A stretch of 64,000 nucleotides of DNA. Origin: Oxyruncus cristatus. Lineage: Eukaryota > Chordata > Aves > Passeriformes > Cotingidae. Position numbers and translations under genes: made by a program. Below, piece after piece: positions 1 through 15,196 of the stretch. Below the pieces are notes generated by a model. That model was not told where the DNA came from. It did no database searches and worked only from the letters and a program-made list of their open reading frames with translations. How positions within the stretch are numbered: position 1 is the stretch's first letter; each line of letters opens with the position of its first letter. The stretch is from NCBI GenBank assembly GCA_013399855.1, contig VXAY01004719.1, positions 2,415,000 to 2,478,999 on the forward strand. Reading direction: 5' to 3'.

Positions 1-530
1 TTTGAAACAAGTTTTATACTAATTTTACTTTCTGCTGCCCTAAACACCAAAGACAAAGGCAGGATGCTCTTACTGTGCCTTGGAGCATCTTTTTGGTGCC
101 ATTTATATCTGGACCAAGATTGGGCTGAATCTGGTCTAGGGCACAAAACAAGGAGTTACCACTCCGAACAGCCTGAAGATTTAAATAATCCAGATCCGAA
201 AACGATGCCCTAAGACATCCTGAGGAAGTAATATGTCCATTTTTAACTAAGGAGCAAAAAAAGTTGTGTTATTGTCTCCTTTTGGTGTTCAAACAAAGAC
301 ATTTAAATGGAGTGAGAAAGGTGGTGTGATACACGTGAAATAAGAAAGAGGATTCTTAAAGGAGAACTAGCACGAAACAAGGACAAGGAATTAAGAAAGA
401 CAGGATTATTAAGCCTAGCATCACTGACAATGATGGAAAAAGCACACACAAACCAGCAAGGGTCTCCTGCACTGTGAGCCTACATCGTCTGATTTAGAGT
501 AACCATTCAAATATGCTACGAGTAATCAAG

Positions 531-550
531 AATTATTCATATGAATAATT
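531..550. repeat. Perfect 20-bp AT-rich palindrome
   Basis: The half-site AATTATTCAT is followed directly by its exact reverse complement. It is a perfect palindrome with no spacer and with a central NdeI-like CATATG. ATTCAT halves resemble POU/homeodomain half-sites, but chance in AT-rich DNA is possible. Confidence 0.6.
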
Positions 551-3500
551 ATATTCATTACAAATAATCAACGACTGAAAAAAATTACACTTTGGAGTCT
601 CTGCATAAATTTGTTATCATTGGATAAATTTGTGTCCCTGAAATCTTGCAATTCATTTTAGCTGTTCAATTCACCTGCCTAGAAACCTTGTGAATAAGCA
701 AATAGGATCAATATTGACATACAGAGAGAAGTTACATTATCAAGAGAAGGGATATCTTTCTGGATAAGGAAGCCCCAGCAGTATTAAAAAGGAGACTGAT
801 ATAAACTACATCTCCTCTTACTGATAAGCCACATAGAATATTCTTGTTCTAAGGATAGCTGGAAATTGGTTCTAACCAGTTGTCTGAGCAAGTTCCACAA
901 AACAAATAAAAATACAACAAATTTTAAAATTGCACTAACATTTCTCTAGTAAGAAAAAGAACTAATCTATGAGCAGAGTCTAAACAGAGTGAAAATGGAT
1001 TTCCCCAGTAAAAACTGGGGGAAAAAAAAAAGTGGAAACCACTGTTTATTTCAGAACAGTTGTTGGATAATATTAATACAGAAAATCCTTTTTCTGTCTC
1101 TAAAGAATGATTCATGTATTTTTATCTGCAAATCAGGATTTATATAATAAATGACCACCCTTTTCTATTTAGTGATGATCAAGACAGGTTCTTGAAATCA
1201 ACAGAAAAAAAGTCCCTCTCCAGCACAAACTGCCCTGGCTTACCACATGACACTAAGTTTTACATGCAAATTACCACAAAGCAAAAGTTTCCTGCACTGT
1301 TTCAAAACTTACATTGTAATTATTTAAAAATTCATTCCACATTGTGACAGCAAGAAATTATTAGGAAACAACAGGAAACTAAATATTTTTAAGTACCTTT
1401 CTGAGTACTCTTGTTCTTTACTCCACTCCTTTACATAGCGGAATGTCACAGACACTTCCAATTCATAGACTACCTTGTGAGTAAATGCTGTGCCTAGTAC
1501 TTGAATACAAAACAGTTGATGTCAATAAAATCTCATGTCAATATTCTTTGTATACTTTCCATTTTATGTTTTATTTTAGGTTCTATACCTGAAATTTCCA
1601 GGTGTTATTTCTCTAATCAAACAATAAAAACTGTTGGAAAAGCTAGTTCTTACAGAAACTTCCAAAGTAACACTTTGTCACACTATTATGGGAAAAGGAA
1701 AACACGTGCTGTGTTTTATAATCTCTCAATACCCTACAACTCATTTCTTAAACAAACACTAAAACAAAACACAAACACAGGGTCCCTCTAAAAATTACCA
1801 TTTCCTTTTAAATTAAAGAGATCGACAAAACCATTCATTCCTTTTTTATAAAAACTGGATTATAGCTAATGACCACACGGGGGTAGTAGCGTGATGGCAA
1901 TGCAAGCACACTGGCTGTGTGAAATGAGCACGTTTCTGCAGTGGGTTTTGGAGCCTTTACAGCACACATACTTTAACTACAGAACCTACATACACGTGGC
2001 CAACTGCAGCATCAAGATCTGAAATTCGTGAGAGTCAAGGGAGAAGTGATGTGAGTTATCATTTCGTTCTATAAACATTTTGTTCTGGAAAAACAGAAGT
2101 CTCAAATTAATGTTTAGCGAGAAAATAGATAAAGGAGTTTTGGCAGTCATTTACTGAATGCTGACATTTCCAATCACTAAATTATGGAAGAGTAAACATT
2201 TTTGCTCAGGCAAGTTGCTAAGTTATCTGTGGTTAATCACTTCCGCTCTTACATATATATTTGGATTTTCTATACATGAAAGAGGATGCTCAGGCTTTGC
2301 TCTTATAAAAACACAGGTTAATGCCTATTCTCTTTTTAGTGCAAAATACAGTCAATCTTTTTTTCTCTTAGGTACATCAGAGCCAGGATCATAAATAACT
2401 CACAAGAGTTGGCCTAGTGAAAGTCACTTGCGTTTTTTAAGAAAAGTACATAAATATTTATTAGATTTCTACTGCTGGCAACATAACAGAGAAGAAAAAA
2501 GGTGGAAGTGGTTACTTGAGGTATAAATAACTAATACATACAAGTTCATACAGTTCAGCTAAGCTTTAAAACAAATTCATTGTGCCATATGATTTGCTGT
2601 TATTCAGCCACATTGATTCACAGACTTTTCATTATTTTACTCAAATATATTCTATTTTTGACATAAATATTACAATTATGTCTTTTTTTTACACATACAG
2701 GGGTCCCAAATACATTTGATAGCATTGCTATGTGGTCAGAGCTTGCCTAGTGAATATAGCCAGGAAAAGAAAGGAGCCTTGAAGTTCCCAAGTTACAGGC
2801 CACTGACTTGTTCCTCTCCAACCTTTCTTTCCCCAATGTTTTCACAAGTAATATGTTACAAAGTCAAATTTCAGCCTTCCTACAATCTCTGAACAGGAAG
2901 CATTTGTACTAAAATCGAAAGAAGTATTGTTAAGGGCTTGCCCAGACTTGAAAGTTGGTGCACATCATGCGAGTGTTTGACACAAAAGCATAATAGCCAA
3001 TCCCTAACCCAATGTGCAGTCACTCTTGCCCTCAAGCAAAAGCATCACATTCCTGTTTGGTTTAATCCCCAGTTAAAACACTTCTTCTTTGCTGTCAGAA
3101 TGATTCATTAAATCAACACTGGAAGGGGAAAAAAAAAGCTCAGAAAGGGGCAACTTTTCTCATGGTAAAACCCAGTAGAGTGGACAAGTGAGGGTAGAAT
3201 CATCTTCAGCAGTTACCAACAAAATTCAAGAGCAGAAAACTTACTTGCCACACTAACTCTCTCCGAAAAAGGTGAGGTGATTTGTAATTAGGAATTTTAA
3301 CTGCCTGGTTGAATATAATGCCATGTCACTTTATCTGAATGATGTTACCATTTTTAATAATATCAAACTAATATTAAATACTATAATATTACTATTGTGA
3401 TAATATAATATTACCACAAAGGGATTATTTGTTAATACCCTCCCCTAAGCCAGATGAGGCTGAGCAGTTTGTTCTGGCATAAGTATCTTGGTAACTAAAA

Positions 3501-6500
3501 TGTCTGTGTTAAACAGGCTTCAAATGACCATAATCAAAGGGGATTAGAAAACCTATTCGTGTGTTTGCTAAGTATTTTACAAAACAGTTGCTTTAATTGT
3601 AAAATAAGGCAAAGAGTCAATTCTTCCCCTTTGTAAAGCTCTCAACAGTACAGCAGAGAAAGACTTTACGAAACAGTAATAAAAACAGGAAAACACAACT
3701 TGAAAAAACTACGGAGTGTTTTAAGAACATTACAAGATTTGAAAATTTCTTATAATTTTTTAAAGTACTTCTTCCCTTTCATTTGCAACAGTCAAAGCTT
3801 GTAGGCATTCAAAGACGGTAAGAGGAATAATGTATTTTTAGGCTGAGCTGCTGATATATAGAAAACTTAACTGATTTGTGTAAGATCACAGTGAGTCAGC
3901 ACCAACAGAAGAGTCAATTGAAATCCTAATCCCATTCTCAAACTAGTGGATTGACTAATTTCCCACATCCAGTCACTCTGCTCATATTTTATGCAATACC
4001 CCACTCAAATCATGAAGTTCCTTCTGTATATAGAATTTTTCATGTTACAGCCAGGTGTTGTATATCAACCAGGGAAAAGTTTCATTACTTTTTAATGAAC
4101 TTCTGTGATCTCACTTCCCATGTCATGTTGTATATCCTTGCTTAATGATAGATATATGGTCAAGTTGGGCATTCCAGATGACTGACATAAAAGAGTTTTA
4201 ATGGATCTTCTAAGAAGGATGTTTCTACAAAAAATCCTGATCACAAAATACATAAGCTAAAACCTAGATACCATTATATCTGTAAATCAATACACGATAT
4301 TGCTCAGATCCATCTGTTCTGGCTCATGGAAAAAAACTTAATACACCCTAAGTTTTTTTCACACAAAATGCCCATTTCAAAATGCCAAAAAATCCTAATA
4401 AATGATGCCAAAGATCCTAAGTTCACACTACTAATCTCATGAAAGATCTCCTGCAGGAAAAAAAAACATCTAAGAAGAAGTCTGAAAGAAAACCAGCTTA
4501 CCCTGGATCTGATCACTGAAAGCTCCAGTACCATCTGTTGAAAATAGAGTTGTGTCTTATTCTGCCACAAACTGTTATAGACAACATCGGTCATGAATCT
4601 ACACAAATACCATGGTCTCTGCTTCTACACTTGATCTAAATCTGTAAACCTGGACGTTTCAAACTTCATTGAGAGCAGTAAAAGCTGCTTCCCTGATCAA
4701 CATTAAAAGCTTTGAAGTAGTCAAGAGTGTCATAAATGCAGCAAAACCATCCCTATACAGCAGAAGCCACGAAGGTCTTAGGGCTGGGAGGAGGTAATTC
4801 CATTTAGTTGGTAGGTAACCAAAGGATATGCCTAGCCAGGTTAGGGAAGAACCCAAAACTTGACTCTTAACACCACTGGGGAGTCAGGTAACCTTTTCCG
4901 GCATTGCCTTAAATGCAGGCACTTGACAGCCTTACTCCAATTTCAAAATTCTCTTTGATCTCTTCATTCACAAATGAACCAAATCAAAGGGACAAAATAC
5001 TCGGTTGCTAACAAATTAATACTGTTGCACATAGGAAACAGTTGCATTTCTTATCATTGTGTTGCAATTTCCTCATACCTCCCAAAGCTACAGCAGCATA
5101 GACTATCAGTCCCACTATATGGGAAGTAGCAAAGATGTGAAATTCTGCCTGGAGGTAGTCATCACACAAAAACTTCTTGAGCCATACGTTACATTTCTGG
5201 AGCAAAAATTAGATGGATGATACATTTGGTTGGGCTAAGCAGTCTGGAGACTGTAAAATGGTTAGTTTACTTTTTAAAGAATGTCCTCATAAACATAAAG
5301 CCTTCTAAAGTACCTGAAAGACTATGATAAAATCATTAATATATTGTATATATTTATATAAAGTAAAATATTTAAACCAAACCTAGAAAATTCAAATTTA
5401 TAAAACAAAGGTAAGGCAAACAATACAAAATTTGACATGGAGAAGAACGGACAGTGGTTGTAGGGTCACCGGATGCACTTCTTACACATCACCTCCTTGG
5501 TCCTCTGAACATATCGGAGCAAAACTTTTTGTTACCAATTGCTCAAGAGCTGGAAAATTAACTGCTACCTGAGGAGTACATGAGGGCTTGGGGATACTAT
5601 AGCAGAAAACATTCAAACCTCAGAATACAGATGAGAAACAGAAGAAAATTCTACTGACACTTCCACAAAGGTTTTTAAAACAGCACTCTTAAAACCAATC
5701 AACTTTAGTTGCATTAGGAAGTGATAGAGTTGTAATGACACGTGTCTGTGTGACAACAGACTTTCACAGATGCTGTGAAAGTCAGACAGTTTTATTAGCA
5801 AACTGAATTTTTGCCAGCATAAGTTACATCAGTTGTGTGAAGAATTATAAACTGTACTAGGAAAGAATTTTAACAAACTGTGCTAGAAAGCTTTTGGAGG
5901 TTTTTTGATAGTTTGTTTTGATTCCTGACGAAAAAATTAGAGTAATCACACTCTGATCCCATACTCACAATGACACCAGTTTCTCTTGGGTCTCACAGAT
6001 CCCAAACCTCTGCGCAGACACACAGTGGCTGAATGAATTCCACTTGTCTAACACTAACTCTGAAGGAATCAAGTCCAAAAAGGTTTTTTGAGCTGTCAAA
6101 TTTGACAAATTAATGTCAAATCTATGGTAAAGAGATTATCAGACTGTATACTCCAGTCTCTTGATAATTATAAATGGCCAGAATTAATGGTTTCAGTTAC
6201 TTTGAGATAGTATTCAATTTCATCATCATGGCTAGGCTTCAAGAACGAAGATTAGAGATAAAGACCTCTATGTTCCATTTTCAGGAGAACAACTCCAATA
6301 TCAACTGTCCACAAATCTTTAAGAAATGCAATGCATTTAATGTGAGAACATAGAAATAAAAAACTCCATAAAATGCTAGCCCAGACTGTGCCCTTCCACA
6401 CAGATAGAAAATACTTCTGAATTAAAGACTACATTATTTAATACAGTCATAAAAGCCTCCTCTTGCTCATAAAATATATACCTGTTTTAAAAAACAAACT

Positions 6501-9408
6501 GACTCAGAGCACAAAATACCCTAGACCAGCAAACTGAGTCCCAACATAATTACGTTATTCATTGGTTGGGCAGTTGCAATTTTGAAACATGCCTAAAAAA
6601 ATTATGCATTTCCAATTATGTATATCTTGGTGTAAAGAAATGTTGGTTTTTTTTTTTTTTTTTCAGAAAACCACTACTGGGATCAACTTTCCAGATTCCA
6701 GAACCCTCCCTACTACTTCCCTAGGCAACCTCAGAAAGCCTTTAACATCTTCCAGCACCAGTGTTTCCCATGATATGCAGTGTAGACGTAGAAGTTAGAC
6801 AACACCTCTGCCATCAGAGAAGGCAAGGAAGTCATTATTTAGCCTTTGTACACAGCCTTTGATCTCCACGCGTTTTACAGTGTGCCAGGTTATTTTCAAT
6901 GCATCCTGCAATGGATATAAACCAAACTATCATAACTCATAGAGAAAGCACTACTTTTTGCTTACGAGAAGACCCAGCTTTATAGTCATGATCTCCAGAA
7001 GCAGATGTATTATTCTTACACCTCCTTCTGTGTTTTTCTAGCAAAGAACACTACCATATAATAAAAAAGGAATGTTAAGTTCCACAGTTTACCAAAATAT
7101 GTGCATTAGCCATTGCTGGTTCAAAATATTTTATGACCAAAAGTTCTAAAAATTGGACTGTTCATATCACAAGACAGGCCTGTTTCACAAAGTCTAATGG
7201 AAGATCAGTTTCATAAAAAAAAAAAAAATTTGAAAACATTATGAGAAGTGTGGGGATTTTTAAACAGAAACTTAATAATTTCAGGAGGATGTAGAGGTGT
7301 AATACAGCCATCAATGGGTAATTTTAGTGTCCCATTTGTGCATAATTTCCACAGTCTGCCACTTCTAAAGAAACAAGGTTTTATGCAATTTTTCTCCTCT
7401 TGTTTCTCAGTTACCCCAATAATGTAGATAGATCCCTGCACCACTAGATAAGGCTAGTTAATAAAAGCCTTCAGACATGTAGAGAACAGGGTTTTTTCCA
7501 CTGATGTGTCATGCCTCTAACTGTGGAATATATAAACCAGTATATTCCATTTATTGCCATCAAAAATTTGCATCTCCATCTACACAACAAAATCAGGAGT
7601 GCGACAGCTGCTTTGCTAATCACTTCCTCCACCTCTGCTTGATCCAAAATAGAACTAAATCTACTTTTTGCAGCTGAAAGAATATATTCTCAGGTTATCC
7701 ATCTTTCCTCTCTGCAAGTAAAAGGAATGCTGCTTCCAAAGGAAGGGCAAAAGACAACTCCAAGGGCATCCTCTCTTGCAGATGACTTCGAATGAAGTTT
7801 GCTGAAAGTATTTCAGCAAAGAAGACAAGATTAAGGATGAACTATATTTGAAGAATTAGCACTGTCTCAAATTGCTACATTACTTGTAATAAAAACTGTG
7901 GAACAGCAGGTAACTAATACTGCTTCTGCAAATTTCATAAAACTATGTGCCTATGGCAATTCAGGAACCTAAAGACAGATATTATAGGTGCCTATAAATT
8001 AAAGTCATACTGCAATGCAAAAGACATTCAATAACCTGATTCACTGAGCCTTCGCCAATTGCTTTAGAAAACAGAAAAACAGATGCAAGTAGTTCCTCTC
8101 CTCATGCAAAAACTAACACAGAACCACTCCCTGCTTTACAAACATTTTTTTTCTGATTAGTTCAGCCAGAGCACACCCAAACTGCAGCCACGCTCTCCCC
8201 GGCAGCATGACCTATCACAACCTTCCTGGTAGGCTTATGCAACCAGGAAACCAACAGCAATTCTGTGTAACTTGGCTAATTTCAATCTATTAGGCCATTT
8301 TAAATTAAAAACAAATAACTGACCCCAAATTTAGAATCAGCAAGAAAAAGTTATTTGGAAAATGAGTATGAAAGCATACTGAAAATTCTGAAGGCTCTGA
8401 CGTTTCTTCCTATTTTTGATTCAAAAACACAAAAGTGTTTCACTTCAATTAATTGTTCCTTTCCAGTTGTGAAAGAGAGCATTTTAGAAATCAATATTCT
8501 TTTAAAAATGGAAAAGTTTGAACGCTACATGTGCATTTCTGTCACAATTTCAAATTAAACTTTCACCCCATGCTTGCATTAATCAGATGCTTTATGCCAA
8601 ATTATCACTTCCATAAATCTTCAGAAATTGTATTTAACTGGTTTTAGTTCAACTTAACAATATCCTTCATCAGAAGACCATTTAAAAATTAATGTTATAA
8701 AGTTTCCCAAGGAAATACAGTCTTTTTGAACATTTACATACAGACCAACAAACTTAAGCAAAATTCATATATATGCATGACATGAACATAGCAAATAGCT
8801 TCCAGTGTCACTGAACTATGAAAAAAAGTTTTAATATGGATACATGAGTGTGAGCTCATGAGCACCGGTGGTACACCTAATGCTTACAAAAATCTTCTAT
8901 GCTGCAAGCGTGTCTGCCTACAGATAGGCCGCATCTCCATCTCCTCATCTGTAAATGACATTAGGAGACCAGATTTTTTTTTTTTTTTTCCCACACAACA
9001 GAAGTGTATTGTACCTTTGTGGTACCTATCTTCATCTGGGATCAGGAGGTTCCAATTGCTCCACAAAAAAATCCTAAGCAGCAACTGGGACAAAAGTCAC
9101 CACCTGTAGACAATTTTATGGCAAGTTTAAGGAACTGCACACCACATACATTGTACTGCTTCAACAAGCAGGGAAATTACATTTTTAGGGAGGAGTGAAG
9201 AGAAATATCAGAGCAAGAACATTCCTCATTATAATATCACACACACTGATCCCGCTTCAAAATCGGCAGATGAACAGGAGAGGACAGTAAATTTTCTACA
9301 CAGCATAAGGGGAGGACAAAAAGAAAAAGAACAGCCATCATCTAATTGATTCCAGCTAAGTGATCTTACCACAGAAGAAGATAAGATCTTTGGCAAACAG
9401 CTAAATTT

Positions 9409-9434
9409 TGCTATATTTTCTTAAAAATATAGCA
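9409..9434. repeat. Perfect inverted repeat, 11-bp arms and 4-base loop
   Basis: TGCTATATTTT at 9409-9419 is repeated as its exact reverse complement AAAATATAGCA at 9424-9434, with the loop CTTA between. It could form a small hairpin in RNA from either strand. No arm or flank suggests a miRNA precursor, which would be longer. Confidence 0.6.
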
Positions 9435-12400
9435 GTTCATCTGAAGCACTTGGATAGCTGAAAAATGAAAATGTACTGTTTTTTTAAGTGGAAGTGGCTC
9501 TAGTCTGGTTTACTTTCTGTCTCCATCTGCTGGTAAGTCACACTGACATGTTACATAATTTGGTATTCTAAAACTCCAATAAAATGTCTTCAGAATCTAA
9601 GAGGGTGGTGTAAATTCCCTTTAGCATCAGCAGACTTACAGATGAACGTTTAGGGGAAAAAAGACCACTAAATGTTTCAACTCTTCAGCTTCGTTCAACA
9701 TTGCTTCAAATAGAACAGTCAACAGTGCATGCCTGGAGCTGAAACAAATATACAGTCTTCAAATGGCTCATTTTTATCACATTTAAGTAATGATTTACTT
9801 TAGAAAGACTAATTTACGTTATTTCCTTTGGCCCTAAGAAAAGCTTGCACTTTTGCCATCATTTCTAATCTACTCTTAATTTCTCAAATAGCTGAAAATG
9901 ATTTAAAGAAAATCCTGAAGTTTATACACTGAATCATCAAATAATAACAAAACTGAAACTTCTATACACACATACATAGTAACTGTTTGAAGAGTGACTA
10001 TAAAGCACCGCTGCTCAGTGCTTTACTGTTACTTTAGTACTCTGAGACAAACAGAAATCCCTGGCAGGTCCCCAAATTGCTCTGTATTCCCACTCAAGCT
10101 TTGCAAGATAAAATCTATGTCATAAACCTGTTCATAAGCAAGCTCCTGATAATGTTAAACTGACCCTAGATTCACTGCAACTGAATTTATCAAGCACCTG
10201 CTTTTGTCATGACCACATTTATAATAATCATGCCAGGTTAAGGGAGAATAATACAGCAGGGGAAAAAGGAAAAATAAATCAATACACTCAACAGATACAC
10301 ATTAATATAGATAGCCACTGGAAGAGATACCAGCCTGCTATAAACTTCAAGTTGAAGCTGCAACTAAAAATAAGTTTTTCTTTTGGAAAAATTGATTTTT
10401 GTTTACAAGTCAGTCATTAAGCTTTGCATCATACAATTATTTCACTTCAAAATACTGAAAGACAACACAGGATTATAATTCTTTGGAAACAGATAGGAAG
10501 CTACATGATTTGTGCTTAATCTAGGGAAATAATTGCAAATAAAAAATCTAATTTATCAAAATTTGCCTTAGCTATATTCAGCTTCTTGTCAGGGTATAAG
10601 GTTGATTTCGTTCAATGGTCTTCATATTAAAATAGAACTGCAGAAAGGGTTTTTAAAAGGTCCATCCTTTAAATATAAGAAGAAAAAATATAGTTAAAAT
10701 AATTATGCAAATTATATTCTAATCACACTGAGCGGCAAAAAAAACCAATTAACATATATTGACTCTGTGATCCTGATAGAAGAGTCGAGCAACCATTTTT
10801 ATGTTTTAAAATAAAATATCACATTTTATTTTCTCTCCAACAACCTGACAAATGGCTGGTGAAGCCTTTGGAAAGGCTGAGGAGAGTCACTTCAACATAT
10901 TCTTCTCAAAAGCACTGTCCAGGGCCAGAGAGCGAAGGACTTGAAAAACCAGTTTCTTCTGTCACTTAGAGGCATTTTTCAAGAAACTGAGGCAGGAGGC
11001 AGTTTTATTTTAAGATCTGAATCAATTGTTCAGTTGGTGATCTAAAATTTACCAAACCAGCATGCAACTTGATTGCCCTCTTTGCCATCCAGATCCAGCT
11101 CACTCAAGCCCTTCTTTGATCATGGGAAAGTATTTATGTTCAGAGAGAAAAATATTTCTTAGTCAATCTCAACCCCTCCCCAGCACCTCTGCAAGCGTGT
11201 ACACCAAGACAAGTATGCTGTCAGTGGCCACTTCTAACTAACATCTCAGTTTACGACCCAAGTCTTGGACGAAAAGAGGCTTCTGCAGACTAAACACCCT
11301 CCTTGTAAAACAGAGGTTGGAACCAGAAGCCAGGCAAAACCACTTCTTCCATCAAGCAGAAGCCATTTTACTGAACTTTTGCAATGTAAATTTATTATTT
11401 CCATTCCACACACCCAGGAAACACACCTGTAAGGAAACCTTGACTACATCACATTGATGAAGCTTTCTGTACTCAAAACAGAGAAGCAGTTGGGAGCCCT
11501 CCGCCTTCTTGCATAGCAATGGGAAACTCTAAAACTGCCTGTTGCTACCCATATGCAAATTCAAAAGGCTTTGCATAGCATTAGCTCTCTGCTGTAGAAA
11601 AGTGAAAACAAAAAGAAGTATAATTATGTTGGTTCCTACTCAACTAAAATGCCTATGATTTGGTAGCTCTGCACTAAAAATGTGTTGTATCCAAACACCC
11701 ATTGAAGCTGTGTGGGGCTAGGTTCTTCAGATTTCACTTTACCATTTGCAGATATACCCAAGAACACATCACATCCACATTTTTTCACTTATGACTGCAA
11801 TATTATGGATGCAAAGTAAAATAGCAGGTTTATTCTTTGTGTTCAAGCATCAGATTTTTGGTGGCTTGGGGGGAAAAATGCAAAGATTTTCAAGTAATTT
11901 CTAAAGAGATTCTCACAATTAAACGTTGGCAAATAAGGCCTCATTCACAAGTATGCATAATGACTTAATAACATTAATTACTTTCCTTTTTAACCCATTA
12001 ATCATCTGGTTTTCGTTCCGGAGAAAGCCCAGAGTTTCATCTTCCTTTGTACTGCAACGTTAAACCAAGAAAATTGCCAGCTGCAAAATAAACATCATAA
12101 TGCTTCATGTAAAGTTTCCAAGATTCTGGTGGGAGCTCTGTACAGAAGTATTTCTGTACTCCAGGTTACGACATTCTGTTATTTAAATATTAATAAAGCA
12201 GTGATGTAAACCACATTAGAAAAGAAAACAAATCCTTTCAATTAAGTTTATTTTTAGAACAAGTCCTAGGACTCCAAAAACAGCGACATTTTCTGAACAC
12301 AGAACACAGTTTTTACCTTAAGATTTCTCACTGGCAAGATTCCATAATCTACTTGGTTCGGTAGTGGGAGGTGAACTTTTGTTGAAAAAACAGGGCACCT

Positions 12401-15176
12401 TAGAACACTTCTAAAGGGACAGTCAACACATTCAATAGCTGCTATAAGTGTTTAACACAACAAAAATTGTGATCAAAAATAAAATTTTCATGTTTATTCA
12501 TGGCATGAAACACCAAGTTATAAGGAATTCTTTCAAAAGCATTTAGTAAATTAAACTCTGAGGTATACAACAAAAAAAATATAAGCTCATAGCACAAGAA
12601 AAATGGGCCTAAGCAGTGCTATACCAAACCTAATTTATTCAGGAGACTGAGGCAATCTGGCCTTAACCGGATTGTATTATCACATCTCCATATGGAAAAA
12701 AAAAATAACAAAAGCTGTTATTTTTAGGGGAAAAAATACTTTTTTACCACTTCTGGATAATACCCAGCAGCACAGGGCTATGTCAAGTTAATGGAATAAC
12801 CCAGCCTTACATCTCTAAGCATCACGGTCACAGGAAACAGAGGCCAAGGCTAAAATGTGACCCATTGTGGGAGGGTTTGGATAATCTCAGAGTTTAAGTG
12901 GAGCAATTTCTTTCTCAATTAAAAAAAAAAAGAAATCAATACTTAAGTGCACAGGTCACACTATATTTGTTTAGTATCCATAAAATATCCACTCGCAATC
13001 TCTGTGTCACACTTTTACAAGGGCAACAATGTGCATGTCTCATGCCTACATCCCCTCAACAGATCAGTTAGAAGGGAGATGAAGTTCTGAACTTTGTTAC
13101 TCAAAAAGAGCAAATGCCATCAAGAAAACAGTGCTCTGTCCACAGTCGATTGGCAAAGGCTCTACTGTACACTTCTTAGAAACTGTATTTTTGCATTCCT
13201 ACAACAACACCCACTGCAAATGGACAGCTGGCATTTTACCAGATGTATTAGTAATGGTTAAAGTTTAATACCAAGCTGTTCAACAGAGGACCTGCAAGAG
13301 TTTGCTTATATGCATTTACAAACGCAATTAGGGGAGCAAGAACCTCCCTGCACAGTGAGGAGAAACAGCAGAGCCCATGCCTAGCGTAGGGTTAACAATG
13401 AAGGCTGGCAGGCAAGAATCAAAGGCAGCTGCCAAAACCTCCACTTCTCTACTTTACAAAAACCATTCCTCCTCTGCAGCTGTGCCACTCCCACTGCCCT
13501 GTTAAACGAAGGTGCACACGCGGGCAAGCACGAACAGAACGTGGCTCCGTAATGGGAATCATAAATACTGCGCTCCCTAAGAATGTGCAGCATGTATAAA
13601 TACTCCAAAACAAAAACAACCTGTCACTAGCGACAGAGGTTTCCTAGCGGGCAGAATTCTGACACTGTTAAGGGTCAAGCAGGCAAAATGCCAGGGGTAA
13701 GGTGAAAAAAGAGAAAAATTAAAAAAAAAAATCTCCCCTGAAAACCCTAAACACCTCTCAAGCCTATTTAATGATTCACATGATTCACATAATCACATTT
13801 CAGATTACACTGATGTGCCAAGGTTTCCATTCTCAGGTGATAAACTGGAGAAGTTACTGGTCCCTGTTACTCTGCACTGGGAAATCCAAGCCTGAAACAC
13901 AAGTACAACAGGACCTATTAGAAGAATTCAGTGTTTAATACGGAACTTTTCTTTTTGTGGTTGTACCAATAAAACTGGGGCTGGTGAAAAAGGAGTTGAA
14001 TTTTTTACACAAATTACTTCAATAAAGAAATATGCAGAAAACCCCTAATATTTAACAAAACAGAGCTTACTAACCAGGTACATTGCTGAGGACACTTCTT
14101 CCAGGAATTCTAGTTTTCCCATACAGACACATTTGAAAACATTACATGAGTAAAGAATCACAGCATTTGACAAGAACCACAATCTCATTTAGCAAAGATC
14201 AAAGATGGGGATAAATGTCAAAAAATAACTGTAATAAGAGCTAGCTTTTCTTCATACAATAGCTGCAGCAGTATACAAGCTACATACCTTACATGCATAT
14301 ATCTCTCTGAGGGGAAGAAAAATAGCAACAGGCATGATACTGGATTTCATCATAGGTCTGGAAGGTAAGTGAACAACTAAAAGTCATGGGGACAAATAAT
14401 AAAGAAGGAAAATTAATAACCTCTAAAAAAATGCCCAAAGGCAAGAGCAAAGTTCATACAATCACACTGTAAACAGTCCAAGCCTGGAACACACTTTAAG
14501 ACAAACCTCATCTACATATGCTTCCTAAACATGATTTGAGTAAAAAAGCTCACTTTCAACCGTGAACATAATTTCAGGACATCCTTGCAATAATTTTCCA
14601 TGTAGTAAAAACCACAGGAAAGATAACCCAGAGAACCTGAATGTTATACAAGACAATCTACAGGTGAGTAACAGCCTGAACAAACATGTTACCAAAATTA
14701 AAATAAATAAGTAGGGGTCTGCACTGCCACCCATCCCAATGATGTCTTATGTTCATCACAGCGCAATTAACGGGGACAAGGGAAATCAAGGGTTTCCTCA
14801 CAAACTGGGGAACCACACTGGAGGTTATGTTCCAAAATTTTGTTTATTGCTGGGTTTTTTTAGAATAACAGGAGTGTAAGAGGTAAAGCAATAGACTTCT
14901 ACAGTCATTGAAAGTGTACCTGCTGCCTTAACGTATCTATAAATACCACAACTGATGCAAGTACTTTTTAAAGTACAACAGCTGGAGGTGGCCCAAAGCT
15001 GCATGTCCTTTTGAAGACAGCAACTTCACTAGAAGCTGTTTAGTCATGAAGCAATTGCCTACAGCAAAGCTAAAGGTGCACCACTTGGCAAAAAATACCT
15101 AGCAATGTTGAAAGAGCTTCTGAAAAATCAGCATGACTCCATGAGTCAACAGACACTTCCCCAGAAAGCATCCCAC

Positions 15177-15196
15177 AAAAAAAAAAAAAAAAAAAA
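15177..15196. repeat. Poly(A) tract (20 A) followed by a G run
   Basis: An A20 run is followed by six G. No retrotransposed body is recognisable upstream, so it is listed only as a simple repeat and is likely to vary in length. Confidence 0.7.
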
